This document shows positions 1 through 8,174 of a DNA stretch of 64,000 bases, one piece after another. The translations under genes were made by a program, and so were the position numbers. The notes below the pieces were generated by a model that saw only the letters and a program-made list of their open reading frames with translations, did not search any database and was not told the origin of the DNA. This DNA comes from Alphaproteobacteria bacterium (GTDB lineage: Bacteria; Pseudomonadota; Alphaproteobacteria; Micropepsales; Micropepsaceae): NCBI GenBank assembly GCA_025350465.1, contig JANXXU010000013.1, positions 1-64,000 on the forward strand, given 5' to 3'. The first letter of the stretch is position 1. The number at the start of each line of letters is the position of its first letter.

Positions 1-532
1 TGCGACCGAAGCCGACGCGCCTGAAAGTTCGACCATCCTTCCGCGGGCCGCCAGCGAAGAAGCGGCGAACGAACAACTCGCGAAAGGCGTCAACGTGTCG
101 GTGATGCGCCTTCCCCAGGTGCACGATACGGAGAAACAAGGTCTGGTAACGTATGCGGTCGCGGTCGCGCGCGAGAAGAGGGCATCTGCCTATATCGGCG
201 ACGGACGCAATCGCTGGCCTGCCGCGCATATTCTCGATACGGCGCGTCTTTACAGGCTCGCGGTGGAGAAGGCGGAGGGCGGCGCGAAGTACCACGCGGT
301 TGCGGAAGAAGGCGTCTCGCTCAAGCAGATTGCGGAGGTGCTCGGACGGAAGATGCAAATACCGACCGTATCCATCGCGCGCGAAGATGCCCCGGGCCAT
401 TTCGGCTGGCTCGCAGCGTTCGCCGGCACCGACGCGCCGGCGTCGAGTGAAAAAACGCAGAAGCGGCTTGGATGGCATCCAATCGGGCCTGGACTGATTG
501 CAGATCTCGAGCGGATGAACTTCGGCGGCTAG
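1..532 (+). CDS. SDR / NAD-dependent epimerase-like oxidoreductase, C-terminal part
   Basis: The reading frame is open to the left edge of the window (codons begin at position 2), so the N-terminal nucleotide-binding half lies outside. The visible 176 residues look like the C-terminal half of an extended short-chain dehydrogenase. A segment reading YIGDGRNRWPAAHILDTARL matches the region where such enzymes describe a nucleotide-sugar or sterol-type substrate pocket and a downstream helix, and the tail ends RLGWHPIGPGLIADLER, common in this family. The substrate cannot be told from this half. A GTG at 95 could be read as a start, but the residues before it (ATEADAPESS and on) are equally protein-like, so I treat the gene as truncated by the window. 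Confidence 0.8.
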   Translation, partial: ATEADAPESSTILPRAASEEAANEQLAKGVNVSVMRLPQVHDTEKQGLVTYAVAVAREKRASAYIGDGRNRWPAAHILDTARLYRLAVEKAEGGAKYHAVAEEGVSLKQIAEVLGRKMQIPTVSIAREDAPGHFGWLAAFAGTDAPASSEKTQKRLGWHPIGPGLIADLERMNFGG

Positions 533-1075
533 ATTTCGTTTCGGCGCAGTCTGCTGAGGTGATCGCCGATCTCGATGCGATGCAGTGGACCGATCGGTGA
601 GTCGGGAGGGACGCTGAAGGACCGCGGAAACCCATTCAGAATCTGTAATTTGCGGAACCAGACGCCGTGTCTTCCTGCGAACGCCGACCGCAAACCGTAA
701 TCATAGACCGGAACTGGACAAGCCATGCGCATCTTGATCATTGGGGCATCGACGGGCACCGGCGCGCTCGCCGTCAAAGCGGCTCTCGAGCGCGGACACG
801 AAGTAACGGCGTTCGCTCGGAGTCCGGAAAAACTCAAACTCTTGCACCCGAAGCTCTCGCGGTGAGTGGGCGTACTGATTACCCTCGCAGCCGCATAGAG
901 AAAAACCGGGACTTAGCGGTTCGCATGAAGAAAGGCCGCGTCGCGGGCTCTTGATTTAACCTCACAAAGGTATCAAGAAAACCGGCTCATTTCGTCGGAG
1001 GGATTGGCTGCAGCGCTCCACCGCTACCAATCTTCGGCGGCACATCACTCTTTGCATGATGCCAAGGACCCACCG
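533..1075. other. Gene-poor stretch with one gene remnant
   Basis: No complete gene is seen in these 543 bases. Positions 725-865 hold a short remnant of an NAD(P)-binding protein, listed separately. The rest has no convincing coding potential on either strand. The last 100 bases before 1076 should contain the promoter of the threonine ammonia-lyase gene, but I see no clear -35/-10 pair. Confidence 0.5.
725..865 (+). pseudogene. Remnant of an NAD(P)-binding (NmrA/SDR-like) protein
   Basis: An ATG at 725 opens a 46-residue frame that begins MRILIIGASTGTGALAVKAA and ends at TGA 863-865. The beta strand, glycine-rich turn (GASTGTG) and following helix are a textbook Rossmann N-terminus of the atypical SDR / NAD(P)H-binding family, whose members are normally 200 residues or more. 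After 865 no frame continues the fold, so most of the gene is missing. It follows another SDR gene by about 190 bases, so it could be a decayed paralogue or the scar of a deletion. A functional 46-residue protein is unlikely. Confidence 0.6.
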
Positions 1076-2296
1076 ATGACCGTGACGCTTGACGACGTGA
1101 AGCTCGCCGCCAAAGCGATCAAGGGCGCGGTCGAGCGCACCCCTTGTCACCGTTCGCGCACGCTGTCGGAGATGACGGGCGCGGATATCTATCTCAAATT
1201 CGAGAACCTGCAGTTTACCGCGTCGTTCAAGGACCGCGGCTCGCTCAATAAACTTTTGAGTCTGACGGCGGCGGAGCGCAAGGCCGGCGTCATCGCGATG
1301 TCGGCCGGCAATCATGCGCAGGGCGTCGCCTATCACGCGGCGCGCCTGGGCATCCCGGCGACGATCGTGATGCCGGAAACGACGCCGTTCGTGAAGGTCA
1401 AGCACACGATGGGCCACGGTGCGCGCGTCATCCAAAAGGGCGCGACGCTTGCCGAATCCGATACGGTCGCGCACGAGATTGCGCATAAGGAAGGCTTGGT
1501 CTTCGTTCATCCCTACAACGACGACAAAATTATCGCGGGCGCGGGCACCGTCGCGCTCGAGATGCTGGAAGACTTTCCGCAGCTCGACACGATCGTGATC
1601 CCCGTCGGCGGCGGCGGATTGATTGCGGGATGCGCTGTCGCCGCCAAAGCGATCAAACCGTCGATCGCAATGATTGGCGTCGAGACCGAACTTTTCCCAT
1701 CGATGTACAACGCGCTCAAGGGCCGTCATGAACCGATCGGCGGGCAGACGATCGCCGAAGGCATTGCGGTGAAGAATGTCGGCGCGAAGACGGTGGCCTT
1801 GTGCAAAGAGCTGCTCGACGACGTCGTCCTCGTGTCAGAACAAGGAATCGAGCGCGCGATCGCTCTGTTGCTGATGATCGAAAAAACGGTCGTCGAAGGC
1901 GCGGGTGCGGCCGGGTTTGCCGCCCTTCTCGAGCATCCGGAGCGCTTCAAGGGCAGGCAGGTCGGGCTCGTTCTGTGCGGCGGTAACATCGATCCGCGGC
2001 TGCTCTCCAACGTCCTCATGCGCGAGCTGCAGCGCGAGGGGCGTATCCTCTCGATCGGCGTCGAGATCGAGGACCGGCCCGGCGTGCTGGCGAAAGTCGC
2101 GGCGATCATCGGCGAGGCCGGCGGCAACATCCTTGAAGTCTTGCATAACCGCATGCTGACCGACGTACCGGCCAAAGGCGCGGAGTTGCACATCAACATG
2201 GAAACGCGAGACGCGAACCACGCGCAAGCGATCTGCAACGCGATCCACGAAGCGGGATATGCGCTACGCGTGCTGGTTTCGACGGCGCATCACTAG
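1076..2296 (+). CDS. ilvA: Threonine ammonia-lyase (threonine dehydratase) with ACT domain
   Basis: This 406-residue PLP enzyme should deaminate L-threonine to 2-oxobutanoate, the entry to isoleucine synthesis or threonine breakdown. The PLP lysine is K52 in ASFKDRG, the asparagine pocket is SAGNHAQG near 76-83, and the phosphate-binding glycine loop is GGGGL at 178-182. A C-terminal ACT domain (about 325-400, starting with SIGVEIEDRPGVLAKV) suggests allosteric control by an amino acid. The length is that of the catabolic/biosynthetic single-ACT type, shorter than E. coli IlvA with two ACT-like units. The start at 1076 has an AAGGA about 8 bases upstream and fits family N-termini, whereas the longer frame from 1004 adds unmatched sequence. 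It stands alone, so its role in isoleucine synthesis versus threonine catabolism is open. Confidence 0.92.
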   Translation: MTVTLDDVKLAAKAIKGAVERTPCHRSRTLSEMTGADIYLKFENLQFTASFKDRGSLNKLLSLTAAERKAGVIAMSAGNHAQGVAYHAARLGIPATIVMPETTPFVKVKHTMGHGARVIQKGATLAESDTVAHEIAHKEGLVFVHPYNDDKIIAGAGTVALEMLEDFPQLDTIVIPVGGGGLIAGCAVAAKAIKPSIAMIGVETELFPSMYNALKGRHEPIGGQTIAEGIAVKNVGAKTVALCKELLDDVVLVSEQGIERAIALLLMIEKTVVEGAGAAGFAALLEHPERFKGRQVGLVLCGGNIDPRLLSNVLMRELQREGRILSIGVEIEDRPGVLAKVAAIIGEAGGNILEVLHNRMLTDVPAKGAELHINMETRDANHAQAICNAIHEAGYALRVLVSTAHH

Positions 2297-2302
2297 CTTT
2301 CG

Positions 2303-2860
2303 TCAGAGGCAGCCCTCGACGTATTCGACCGCGGCCTTTCGGCCGATCCTCATCGCGACGACTTTCTTCAGGTCCGTGGCGAAGAAATATCGAAGACCGG
2401 CGTGACCGGGCATGGTCACGGTTATCTCATGGCCGGCGTCGGCGCCCTCGTAGTAGGATGGCGCCACTTTGATCTTCGCTGTGCCGTAGATCTTGTGGAT
2501 GTCCCGCTCGCGCGTTCCGACGCCGGCGCCTTCGGCGGTTCGATTGGTTGCCTTTCCGAACAGATCGAGCCGCGCGATCATGCCATTGAGCAGCATGAAC
2601 GAGACATCTGCGGGGCCATTTCGGAAGCTAACGTAAGTGCAAACGTTCGGGTCGTCCGTGGCATCGTATTTCTTCGGGTCAGTGAACTTCATGCCGGTCG
2701 CCTTGATCGCGTCGCGCAGCCGCATTCCGATGCGGATCGGGCCCACGCCGTCAATTCGAACGGGCGTTGTACCTGTGATCCGGCGAGGGGCATCGGCCGC
2801 GCTAGCTGCCGTCATGCCTAAAATCAGCGCGAGCGCGACGGCGTATTTCAGGTTCGACAC
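2303..2860 (-). CDS. Secreted protein of unknown function
   Basis: This 185-residue protein starts with GTG at 2860, with an AAAGG about 8 bases upstream. It has a clear Sec signal peptide: a lysine near the start, a hydrophobic core about residues 7-20, and a likely cleavage after ASAADA near 20-24. The mature part begins with a GVGPIRIGMRLRDAI motif, a short repeat seen in small periplasmic proteins of uncertain function, and has two cysteines (in PNVCTYV and near the C-terminal EGCL). It ends 7 bases from the convergent ilvA stop. I do not recognise a named family. Confidence 0.75.
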   Translation of the reverse strand: MSNLKYAVALALILGMTAASAADAPRRITGTTPVRIDGVGPIRIGMRLRDAIKATGMKFTDPKKYDATDDPNVCTYVSFRNGPADVSFMLLNGMIARLDLFGKATNRTAEGAGVGTRERDIHKIYGTAKIKVAPSYYEGADAGHEITVTMPGHAGLRYFFATDLKKVVAMRIGRKAAVEYVEGCL

Positions 2861-2877
2861 GGACGTTACCTTTCACC

Positions 2878-3303
2878 TTAGCGTTCGAATTTTACGCTTA
2901 AGACGATGGACGACATAGTACGTTGGACACCTTTTAGGTGACCTATGGCGTCGAGGATCGAGTCGATGCGTTCCGTCGACTCGGCGCCGACTTCGGCCAT
3001 CAGGTCGTAGGTGCCGCTGATCGCCGCGAGCTTGTAAATCTCCGGCATCTTCTTCAGTTCGCCAACCAGTTGAGCGGCAGCCTTGGGATCGGCGCTGATC
3101 ATGACGTGGGCGAAGATGCGGCGTTGCGCGTGTTCCGGCGTCAGGCGGACTGCGTAGCCGCCGATCACGCCATCGCGCTCCAGACGCCGAAGACGGTCTT
3201 GCACGGTCGAGCGGGCGAGGTTGAGTTTTCGCGCCAAGGACGCCAGTGGCTCGCGCGCGTTGGTGCGCAACAGGGCGATCAACTTGCGGTCGGTCTCGTC
3301 CAC
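2878..3303 (-). CDS. Lrp/AsnC family transcriptional regulator
   Basis: This 141-residue protein has the Lrp/AsnC layout. An N-terminal helix-turn-helix covers about residues 2-50 (DETDRKLIALLRTNAR, then LNLARSTVQDRLRRLE), followed by a RAM/ACT-like ligand-binding domain with the GTYDLMAEV segment around 97-105. It starts with GTG at 3303. It is divergent from the saccharopine dehydrogenase gene that begins at 3441, which makes it a likely regulator of that locus, perhaps responding to lysine or another amino acid. The effector is inferred from position only. It ends 18 bases before the start of the secreted protein gene at 2860 on the same strand, so the two may be cotranscribed. Confidence 0.92.
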   Translation of the reverse strand: MDETDRKLIALLRTNAREPLASLARKLNLARSTVQDRLRRLERDGVIGGYAVRLTPEHAQRRIFAHVMISADPKAAAQLVGELKKMPEIYKLAAISGTYDLMAEVGAESTERIDSILDAIGHLKGVQRTMSSIVLSVKFER

Positions 3304-3324
3304 CCTGCCCGTCGCCCCACTTCG

Positions 3325-3348
3325 CCGGTTGATCCGTCAAATCACCGG
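3325..3348. promoter_or_regulatory. Imperfect inverted repeat, candidate Lrp-type operator
   Basis: CCGGTTGAT and AATCACCGG are arranged as an inverted repeat with a 6-base spacer and 7 of 9 positions paired. It lies in the 137-base divergent gap between the Lrp-type regulator and the saccharopine dehydrogenase gene. Lrp-family proteins often bind such degenerate dyads. Assignment is by position only. Confidence 0.3.
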
Positions 3349-3440
3349 AAGTTTCGCCCAATTCCGACGGTTTGTACACTCCATTCCGGCGGAGCCGAGG
3401 GTTAGATTTCGGCCGAACTCAAGGACACAAGGAGACGGCC

Positions 3441-4511
3441 ATGGTGAAGATCATTCTGCTCGGCGGCGGCAAGATCGGCAGCGCAATCGCAGCGATGCTC
3501 GGCGGCACCGGGGAATATCAACTCACGGTGGTCGATCGCGACGCCGAAAGCCTGAAGCGCCTGCCGGAAAAGAATGTGCGCACGATGGTGGTCGACGTCG
3601 CCGATCCCGTGGCGCTGCGCGCGGCGATGAAGGGCCACGAGATTGTCGTCAGCGCGATGCCCTATAACCTGACGCCGGTGATCGCGAGCGCTGCGAAGGA
3701 TTCTGGCGCGCATTATTTCGACCTGACCGAAGACGTCGAAAGCACGCGCGTGGTCAAGCAACTCGCGAAGGGCGCGGACACGGCCTTCGTGCCGCAATGC
3801 GGACTGGCGCCGGGCTTCATCTCGATCGTCGCACACGACATGACCAAGAAGTTCGACTCGCTGCGCGATGTTCACATGCGGGTCGGCGCTCTGCCGGTCT
3901 ATCCGACGAATGCGCTCAAATACAATCTGACCTGGTCGACCGACGGTTTGATCAACGAGTATTGCAATCCCTGCGAGGCGATCGTCGATGGACGGCTGCG
4001 CGAAGTTCCGCCGCTCGAGGAAATGGAACATTTCTCTCTCGACGGCGTCGACTACGAGGCATTCAACACGTCGGGCGGGCTCGGCACCTTGGCCGAGACG
4101 CTCGAGGGCCGCATCGAGAATTTGAATTACAAGACCGTGCGGTATCCGGGACACCGCGATATCGTGAAGACATTGGTGCGCGACCTGCGTTTGGGTCAAC
4201 GGCGCGACATTCTGAAGGACGTGCTCGAAACGGCGATCCCGATTACCTATCAAGACGTGGTGCTGGTGTTCGTGACGGTGTCGGGTCAGCAGCACGGTCA
4301 GCTGACGCAAGAGAGTTATGCGAAAAAGGTCTATGCGCATGAGATCGGCGGCCGGCTGATGAGCGCCATTCAGATCACGACGGCGGCGGGCATTTGCGCC
4401 ATGGTCGATCTGCTTGTGCAAGGTAAGCTGCCGAAGAAGGGCTTCGTGCGGCAGGAGCAGGCCGATCTGAAGTCGTTCTTGGCGAACCGGTTCGGCAAGT
4501 ATTACGCGTAG
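3441..4511 (+). CDS. Saccharopine dehydrogenase family protein
   Basis: This 356-residue NAD(P)-dependent oxidoreductase belongs to the saccharopine dehydrogenase / LYS9-like family. The N-terminal Rossmann motif is GGGKIGSAIAAML near residues 8-20, followed by the DVADPVALRAAMKGHEIVVSA segment typical of the family (first 20 residues of a longer match). The central part carries CGLAPGF, a conserved substrate-domain motif. The start at 3441 has AAGGAG 7-8 bases upstream. In context (divergent Lrp regulator upstream, ALDH7-type dehydrogenase downstream) the likely reaction is oxidation of saccharopine to glutamate and 2-aminoadipate 6-semialdehyde in lysine breakdown. No lysine-ketoglutarate reductase gene is visible in the window, so that step must be encoded elsewhere or the substrate is a related carboxyalkyl amino acid. 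Confidence 0.85.
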   Translation: MVKIILLGGGKIGSAIAAMLGGTGEYQLTVVDRDAESLKRLPEKNVRTMVVDVADPVALRAAMKGHEIVVSAMPYNLTPVIASAAKDSGAHYFDLTEDVESTRVVKQLAKGADTAFVPQCGLAPGFISIVAHDMTKKFDSLRDVHMRVGALPVYPTNALKYNLTWSTDGLINEYCNPCEAIVDGRLREVPPLEEMEHFSLDGVDYEAFNTSGGLGTLAETLEGRIENLNYKTVRYPGHRDIVKTLVRDLRLGQRRDILKDVLETAIPITYQDVVLVFVTVSGQQHGQLTQESYAKKVYAHEIGGRLMSAIQITTAAGICAMVDLLVQGKLPKKGFVRQEQADLKSFLANRFGKYYA

Positions 4512-4560
4512 TTCTCCGACGAGCGAGTGGTTCGATGGCTCTGGCTAAAGCTCACGCTGT

Positions 4561-4608
4561 TCCCCTCGCCCTCCTGGGAGGGAGAGGGGTTAGGGGTGAG
4601 AGAGGGCC
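4561..4608. repeat. Intergenic palindromic repeat, copy A1
   Basis: A CCCCTCGCCCTCC arm is followed by GGGAGGGAGAGGGG and then GGGGTGAGAGAGG. The same C-rich/G-rich pattern recurs at 4702-4735, 12815-12870 and 12954-12987. This is a dispersed palindromic repeat type common in rhizobial and related genomes. It has no coding capacity. Confidence 0.7.
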
Positions 4609-4701
4609 TCAGCGTAGTGCTCTGTATACGGAGGATTGCGCAAATGCCTACGGCCCAGAGCGAAATCTGAGTGTTGCACGACGGCCCACCCTCACCCTCG
4701 A

Positions 4702-4735
4702 CCCCTCTCCCTTCCGGTGCCGGAAGGGAGAGGGG
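4702..4735. repeat. Intergenic palindromic repeat, copy A2 (perfect hairpin)
   Basis: CCCCTCTCCCTTCCGG and its exact complement CCGGAAGGGAGAGGGG are separated by two bases, giving a perfect 16 bp stem. It ends only 17 bases before the start codon of the TPP-dependent enzyme at 4753, and the AAGGAG ribosome binding site (4738-4743) sits directly beside it. The hairpin could affect read-through from the saccharopine dehydrogenase gene or translation of the next gene. I see no T tract, so it is not a standard intrinsic terminator. Confidence 0.75.
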
Positions 4736-4752
4736 AGAAGAAGGAGTGACCA

Positions 4753-6426
4753 ATGAGCAATCTTCGAACCGGTGGGCAGATACTTGTCGACCAACTGAAG
4801 ATTCACGGCGTCGATCTGGCGTTTTGCGTGCCCGGCGAGAGCTACCTTGCCGTGCTCGACGCGCTTTATGACGCGCGCGAGCAGATCAAGCTCATCACCT
4901 GCCGTATGGAGGCGGGCGCCGCGAACATGGCGGCGGCTTACGGCAAGCTGACGGGGCGGCCCGGCATCTGTTTCGTGACGCGTGGGCCGGGCGCCACGCA
5001 TGCCAGCGTCGGTCTGCATACCGCGTTCCAAGACTCAACGCCGATGATCCTCTTCATCGGGCAGGTGGCGCGCGATCAGATGGAGCGCGAGGCGTTTCAG
5101 GAAATCGATTATCGCCGCATGTTGGGGCCGCTGACGAAATGGGTGGCTGAGATTCCGTCGGCCGATCGCATTCCTGAATTCGTCTCGCGCGCGTTTCACA
5201 CCGCGGTCGCCGGGCGGCCCGGCCCGGTGGCGCTTGCGTTGCCGGAAGACATGCTGACCGAGCGCGCCGAGGCGCGCGACAGCCGGCGTTACGCGCGTGT
5301 CGAGGCGGCGCCGCGGGCGGAAGATCTGGCGCGGCTTTCAGAAATATTGGCGTCGGCGGAACGGCCGCTCGCGATCCTGGGTGGGGGCGGCTGGACGGCG
5401 AAAGCGTGCGAGGAGATTCGTAGGTTGCTCGAGGTTTGGAATTTGCCGGCCGTCACGTCGTTTCGCGGCAAAGACCGCTTGGACAATCGCCATCCCCTCT
5501 ATGCCGGCGAAATGGGGATCGGCATCGATCCGAAGCTCAACGCGCGGATCGGGCAGGCGGATGTGCTGGTCGCGATCGGACCGCGACTCGGCGAGATGAC
5601 CACCAACGGCTATACGCGATTGACGCCGCCGGTGCCGGAGCAGCGTCTCGTGCATGTTTACCCGGGTGCGGAAGAATTGAACCGGGTCTATCAGGCCGAG
5701 CTTGCGATTCCCTCGGGCATCGAAGCGTTCGCGAAGGCCGCGGTGGCGATGAAACCGCCCGCCGTCATTCGCTGGCGCGAATGGGCTAAGGCCGCGCGCA
5801 GCGACTATGAGACTTTCATTCGCCCCGTCGCGGCGCCAGGCGCGGTCAATCCCTCCGAGATATTCGCTTGGCTCAACGAGCGGTTGCCGGACGATGCGAT
5901 CGTGACGAACGGCGCGGGGAACTTTGCTGGCTGGTTGCATCGATTCTATGTGCATCGGCAGTTCGGCACGCAACTCGGGCCGACAAGCGGCGCCATGGGA
6001 TACGGCTTGCCGGCCGCGATCGCGGCAAAGGCCGCCCAACCCGAGCGCGTCGTCGTGGCGGTGACGGGCGACGGCGATTTCTTGATGACCGGCCAAGAGC
6101 TGGCGACCGCGGCGCAATTCAAGCTGGCCGTCGTCGTGCTCGTCTTCAACAACGGCATGTACGGAACGATCCGCATGCATCAGGAACGCGAATATCCGGG
6201 ACGCACGATCGCCACCGAACTCGTCAACCCGGACTTTGCGGCGCTGGCGCGCGCGAACCATTGCTGGGCTGCCGCGGTGCGCAAGACGGCGGAGTTTGCG
6301 CCGGCGTTCGAAGAAGCGTTGGCGTCGGGCAAACCGGCGCTGATCGAAATCATCACCGATCCCGAGGCGATTACGCCGACTGCGACGCTCGCCGGCATTC
6401 GCAAAGCGGCGCAGAGCAAACATTGA
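4753..6426 (+). CDS. Thiamine diphosphate-dependent enzyme (acetolactate synthase-like)
   Basis: This 557-residue protein has the three-domain layout of the acetolactate synthase / pyruvate decarboxylase superfamily. The catalytic glutamate is E53 in CRMEAGAANMA, the central domain spans about 190-330, and the ThDP/Mg motif runs from GDGDF (439-443) to NN (466-467). The start has AAGGAG 9 bases upstream. Acetolactate synthases proper sit with ilvN-type small subunits; here the neighbours are saccharopine dehydrogenase and an aldehyde dehydrogenase, so a role in lysine or other amino-acid breakdown is more likely. A 2-oxoacid decarboxylase or lyase is possible. The substrate is not known from sequence. 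It is followed 10 bases later by the dehydrogenase gene, so the two are almost certainly cotranscribed. Confidence 0.85.
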   Translation: MSNLRTGGQILVDQLKIHGVDLAFCVPGESYLAVLDALYDAREQIKLITCRMEAGAANMAAAYGKLTGRPGICFVTRGPGATHASVGLHTAFQDSTPMILFIGQVARDQMEREAFQEIDYRRMLGPLTKWVAEIPSADRIPEFVSRAFHTAVAGRPGPVALALPEDMLTERAEARDSRRYARVEAAPRAEDLARLSEILASAERPLAILGGGGWTAKACEEIRRLLEVWNLPAVTSFRGKDRLDNRHPLYAGEMGIGIDPKLNARIGQADVLVAIGPRLGEMTTNGYTRLTPPVPEQRLVHVYPGAEELNRVYQAELAIPSGIEAFAKAAVAMKPPAVIRWREWAKAARSDYETFIRPVAAPGAVNPSEIFAWLNERLPDDAIVTNGAGNFAGWLHRFYVHRQFGTQLGPTSGAMGYGLPAAIAAKAAQPERVVVAVTGDGDFLMTGQELATAAQFKLAVVVLVFNNGMYGTIRMHQEREYPGRTIATELVNPDFAALARANHCWAAAVRKTAEFAPAFEEALASGKPALIEIITDPEAITPTATLAGIRKAAQSKH

Positions 6427-6436
6427 GAGGCTTGTC

Positions 6437-7936
6437 ATGATCACTCCCATTCTCCAAGCGCTTGGCGTAACGAGCGAAGAGGTCTCGCGCGGTGACATCG
6501 TGGTGAAGAGCCCGATCGACGGGCGCGAGATTGGCCGCGTCCTCAGCGACTCGGCGCAAGAGGTCGAACGCAAGATCGCCGCATCGGTTCAGGCGTTTCA
6601 CGCTTGGCGCGATGTGCCGGCGCCGCGGCGTGGCGAATTGATCCGGCTCTTCGGCGAAGAGTTGCGCGCGCACAAGGCGCACCTCGGCAAGCTCGTCACC
6701 CTCGAGGCCGGCAAGATCCTGCAAGAGGGTCTCGGCGAAGTGCAGGAGATGATCGACATCTGCGATTTCGCGGTCGGTCTCTCGCGCCAGCTCTATGGTT
6801 TGACGATCGCCTCGGAGCGCCCCGGCCATCGCATGATGGAGACGTGGCATCCGCTCGGACCCGTCGGCGTGATCAGCGCGTTCAATTTTCCCGTGGCGGT
6901 GTGGGCGTGGAACGCGGCACTCGCCATCGTGTGCGGCGATTCCGTCATCTGGAAGCCCTCGGAGAAAACACCGCTGACAGCAATGGCGACGCAGAAATTG
7001 TTTGAGCGTGCGTTGGCGTGCTTTGGCGACGCACCGAAATCATTGTCGCAAGTCGTACAAGGCGGGCGCGCAGTGGGCGAGATGCTGGCGCGCGACGCGC
7101 GCGTGCCGCTGATTTCGGCGACGGGCTCGACGCATATGGGCAAGGCGCTATCACCCGTCGTCGCGGGACGCCTCGGGCGCACGATTTTAGAGCTTGGCGG
7201 CAACAACGCGATGATCGTCGCGCCGTCGGCCGATTTGAAACTCGCCGAACGCGCCATCACGTTTGCTGCGGTTGGGACGGCGGGGCAGCGCTGCACCAGT
7301 TTGCGGCGGGTGATTGCTCATACGTCGATCAAGGATCAGCTGGTCGACCGGCTGAAGACCGTCTACGGCAAGATCAAGATCGGCAATCCGCTGACAGAAG
7401 GGACGCTGGTCGGACCGCTGATCGACGGCGCGGCCGTCGAGGCGATGGAGCGGGCGCTGGCGCAGGCGAAAGCCGAAGGCGGCAAGGTCAGCGGCGGCGG
7501 CCGCGTCCTGACGAACGAGTTCGCCGGCGCGCATTACGTTCGCCCGGCGCTGGTGGAGATGCCGCGGCAAAGCGACATCGTCAAACGCGAGACGTTCGCG
7601 CCGATCCTCTATGTGCTCGGCTACAGCCAATTCGATGACGCGATGGCGCTGCAGAACGGCGTGGCGCAGGGCCTATCGTCGTGCATCTTCACGCGCGACA
7701 TGCAGGAGGCGGAGCGCTTCGTCGCCGCCAGCGGCAGCGATTGCGGCATCGCCAACGTGAATATCGGCCCGTCGGGCGCCGAGATCGGCGGGGCCTTCGG
7801 CGGCGAAAAGGAAACGGGCGGCGGGCGCGAGTCGGGCTCTGATTCGTGGAAGGCGTATATGCGCCGGCAAACCGCGACGATCAATTACTCGAATGCGCTG
7901 CCGCTAGCGCAGGGGATTAGGTTCGACACGGAGTGA
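6437..7936 (+). CDS. Aldehyde dehydrogenase, ALDH7 / aminoadipate-semialdehyde dehydrogenase type
   Basis: This 499-residue protein is an NAD(P)-dependent aldehyde dehydrogenase. The general base is E252 in LELGGNN and the nucleophile is C286 in GTAGQRCTSLRR. The GQRCTSLRR form, with the N-terminal MMETWHPLGPVGVISAFNFP stretch, is typical of the ALDH7 family (antiquitin, bacterial piperideine-6-carboxylate dehydrogenase). The expected reaction is 2-aminoadipate 6-semialdehyde to 2-aminoadipate, which directly follows saccharopine dehydrogenase. The pairing with a saccharopine dehydrogenase two genes upstream strongly supports this. It is 10 bases downstream of the TPP enzyme gene and is the last gene of the operon before a palindromic repeat. 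Confidence 0.9.
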   Translation: MITPILQALGVTSEEVSRGDIVVKSPIDGREIGRVLSDSAQEVERKIAASVQAFHAWRDVPAPRRGELIRLFGEELRAHKAHLGKLVTLEAGKILQEGLGEVQEMIDICDFAVGLSRQLYGLTIASERPGHRMMETWHPLGPVGVISAFNFPVAVWAWNAALAIVCGDSVIWKPSEKTPLTAMATQKLFERALACFGDAPKSLSQVVQGGRAVGEMLARDARVPLISATGSTHMGKALSPVVAGRLGRTILELGGNNAMIVAPSADLKLAERAITFAAVGTAGQRCTSLRRVIAHTSIKDQLVDRLKTVYGKIKIGNPLTEGTLVGPLIDGAAVEAMERALAQAKAEGGKVSGGGRVLTNEFAGAHYVRPALVEMPRQSDIVKRETFAPILYVLGYSQFDDAMALQNGVAQGLSSCIFTRDMQEAERFVAASGSDCGIANVNIGPSGAEIGGAFGGEKETGGGRESGSDSWKAYMRRQTATINYSNALPLAQGIRFDTE

Positions 7937-7945
7937 ACGCCTTTC

Positions 7946-8164
7946 CTTCCCGCCCTTGCGGGGGAAGGTGGATCGCCGTGCGCCATTGCGCGCGGCGAGA
8001 CGGAAGAGGGGACCGCGCATCAGAACGCGCGATGTTCGTCATCGCTCCCGCCTGTAACTCATCAGTCACTCAACGCTGCGCCCTTTCTGAGACGGGAGTC
8101 CCCCCTTCCGTCTGCCGTCGCCTGAGGGCGACGGCATCCACCTTCCCCCGCAAGGGCGGGAAGG
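7946..8164. repeat. Long imperfect inverted repeat
   Basis: The first arm begins CCTTCCCGCCCTTGCGGGGG at 7946, and its inverted copy ends at 8164. About 28 bases match almost exactly. Further inward, a GACGGAAGAGGGGA stretch near 8000 pairs with a CCCCCTTCCGTCTG stretch near 8105, so the whole 219-base element can fold as one long hairpin. It lies between the convergent aldehyde dehydrogenase and dioxygenase genes and reads like a dispersed non-coding repeat of the MITE or REP kind. It may act as a bidirectional transcription barrier. Confidence 0.7.
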
Positions 8165-8174
8165 TAGTGGGAAA

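Noticed and set aside
529..837. Minus-strand frame of 102 residues with a fairly protein-like C-terminal half
   Set aside because: Its first half is antisense to the Rossmann remnant at 725-865, there is no clear ribosome binding site, and I recognise no family. It could be a relic, but I cannot support it.
962..1729. Long minus-strand frame of 255 residues opposite the threonine ammonia-lyase gene
   Set aside because: It is rich in Arg, His and Asp in the way typical of antisense shadows of GC-rich genes; the plus strand carries a clear enzyme.
4753..6426. Annotation as biosynthetic acetolactate synthase (ilvB)
   Set aside because: No small subunit gene follows and the neighbours are lysine catabolism genes. 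I kept the general enzyme class only.
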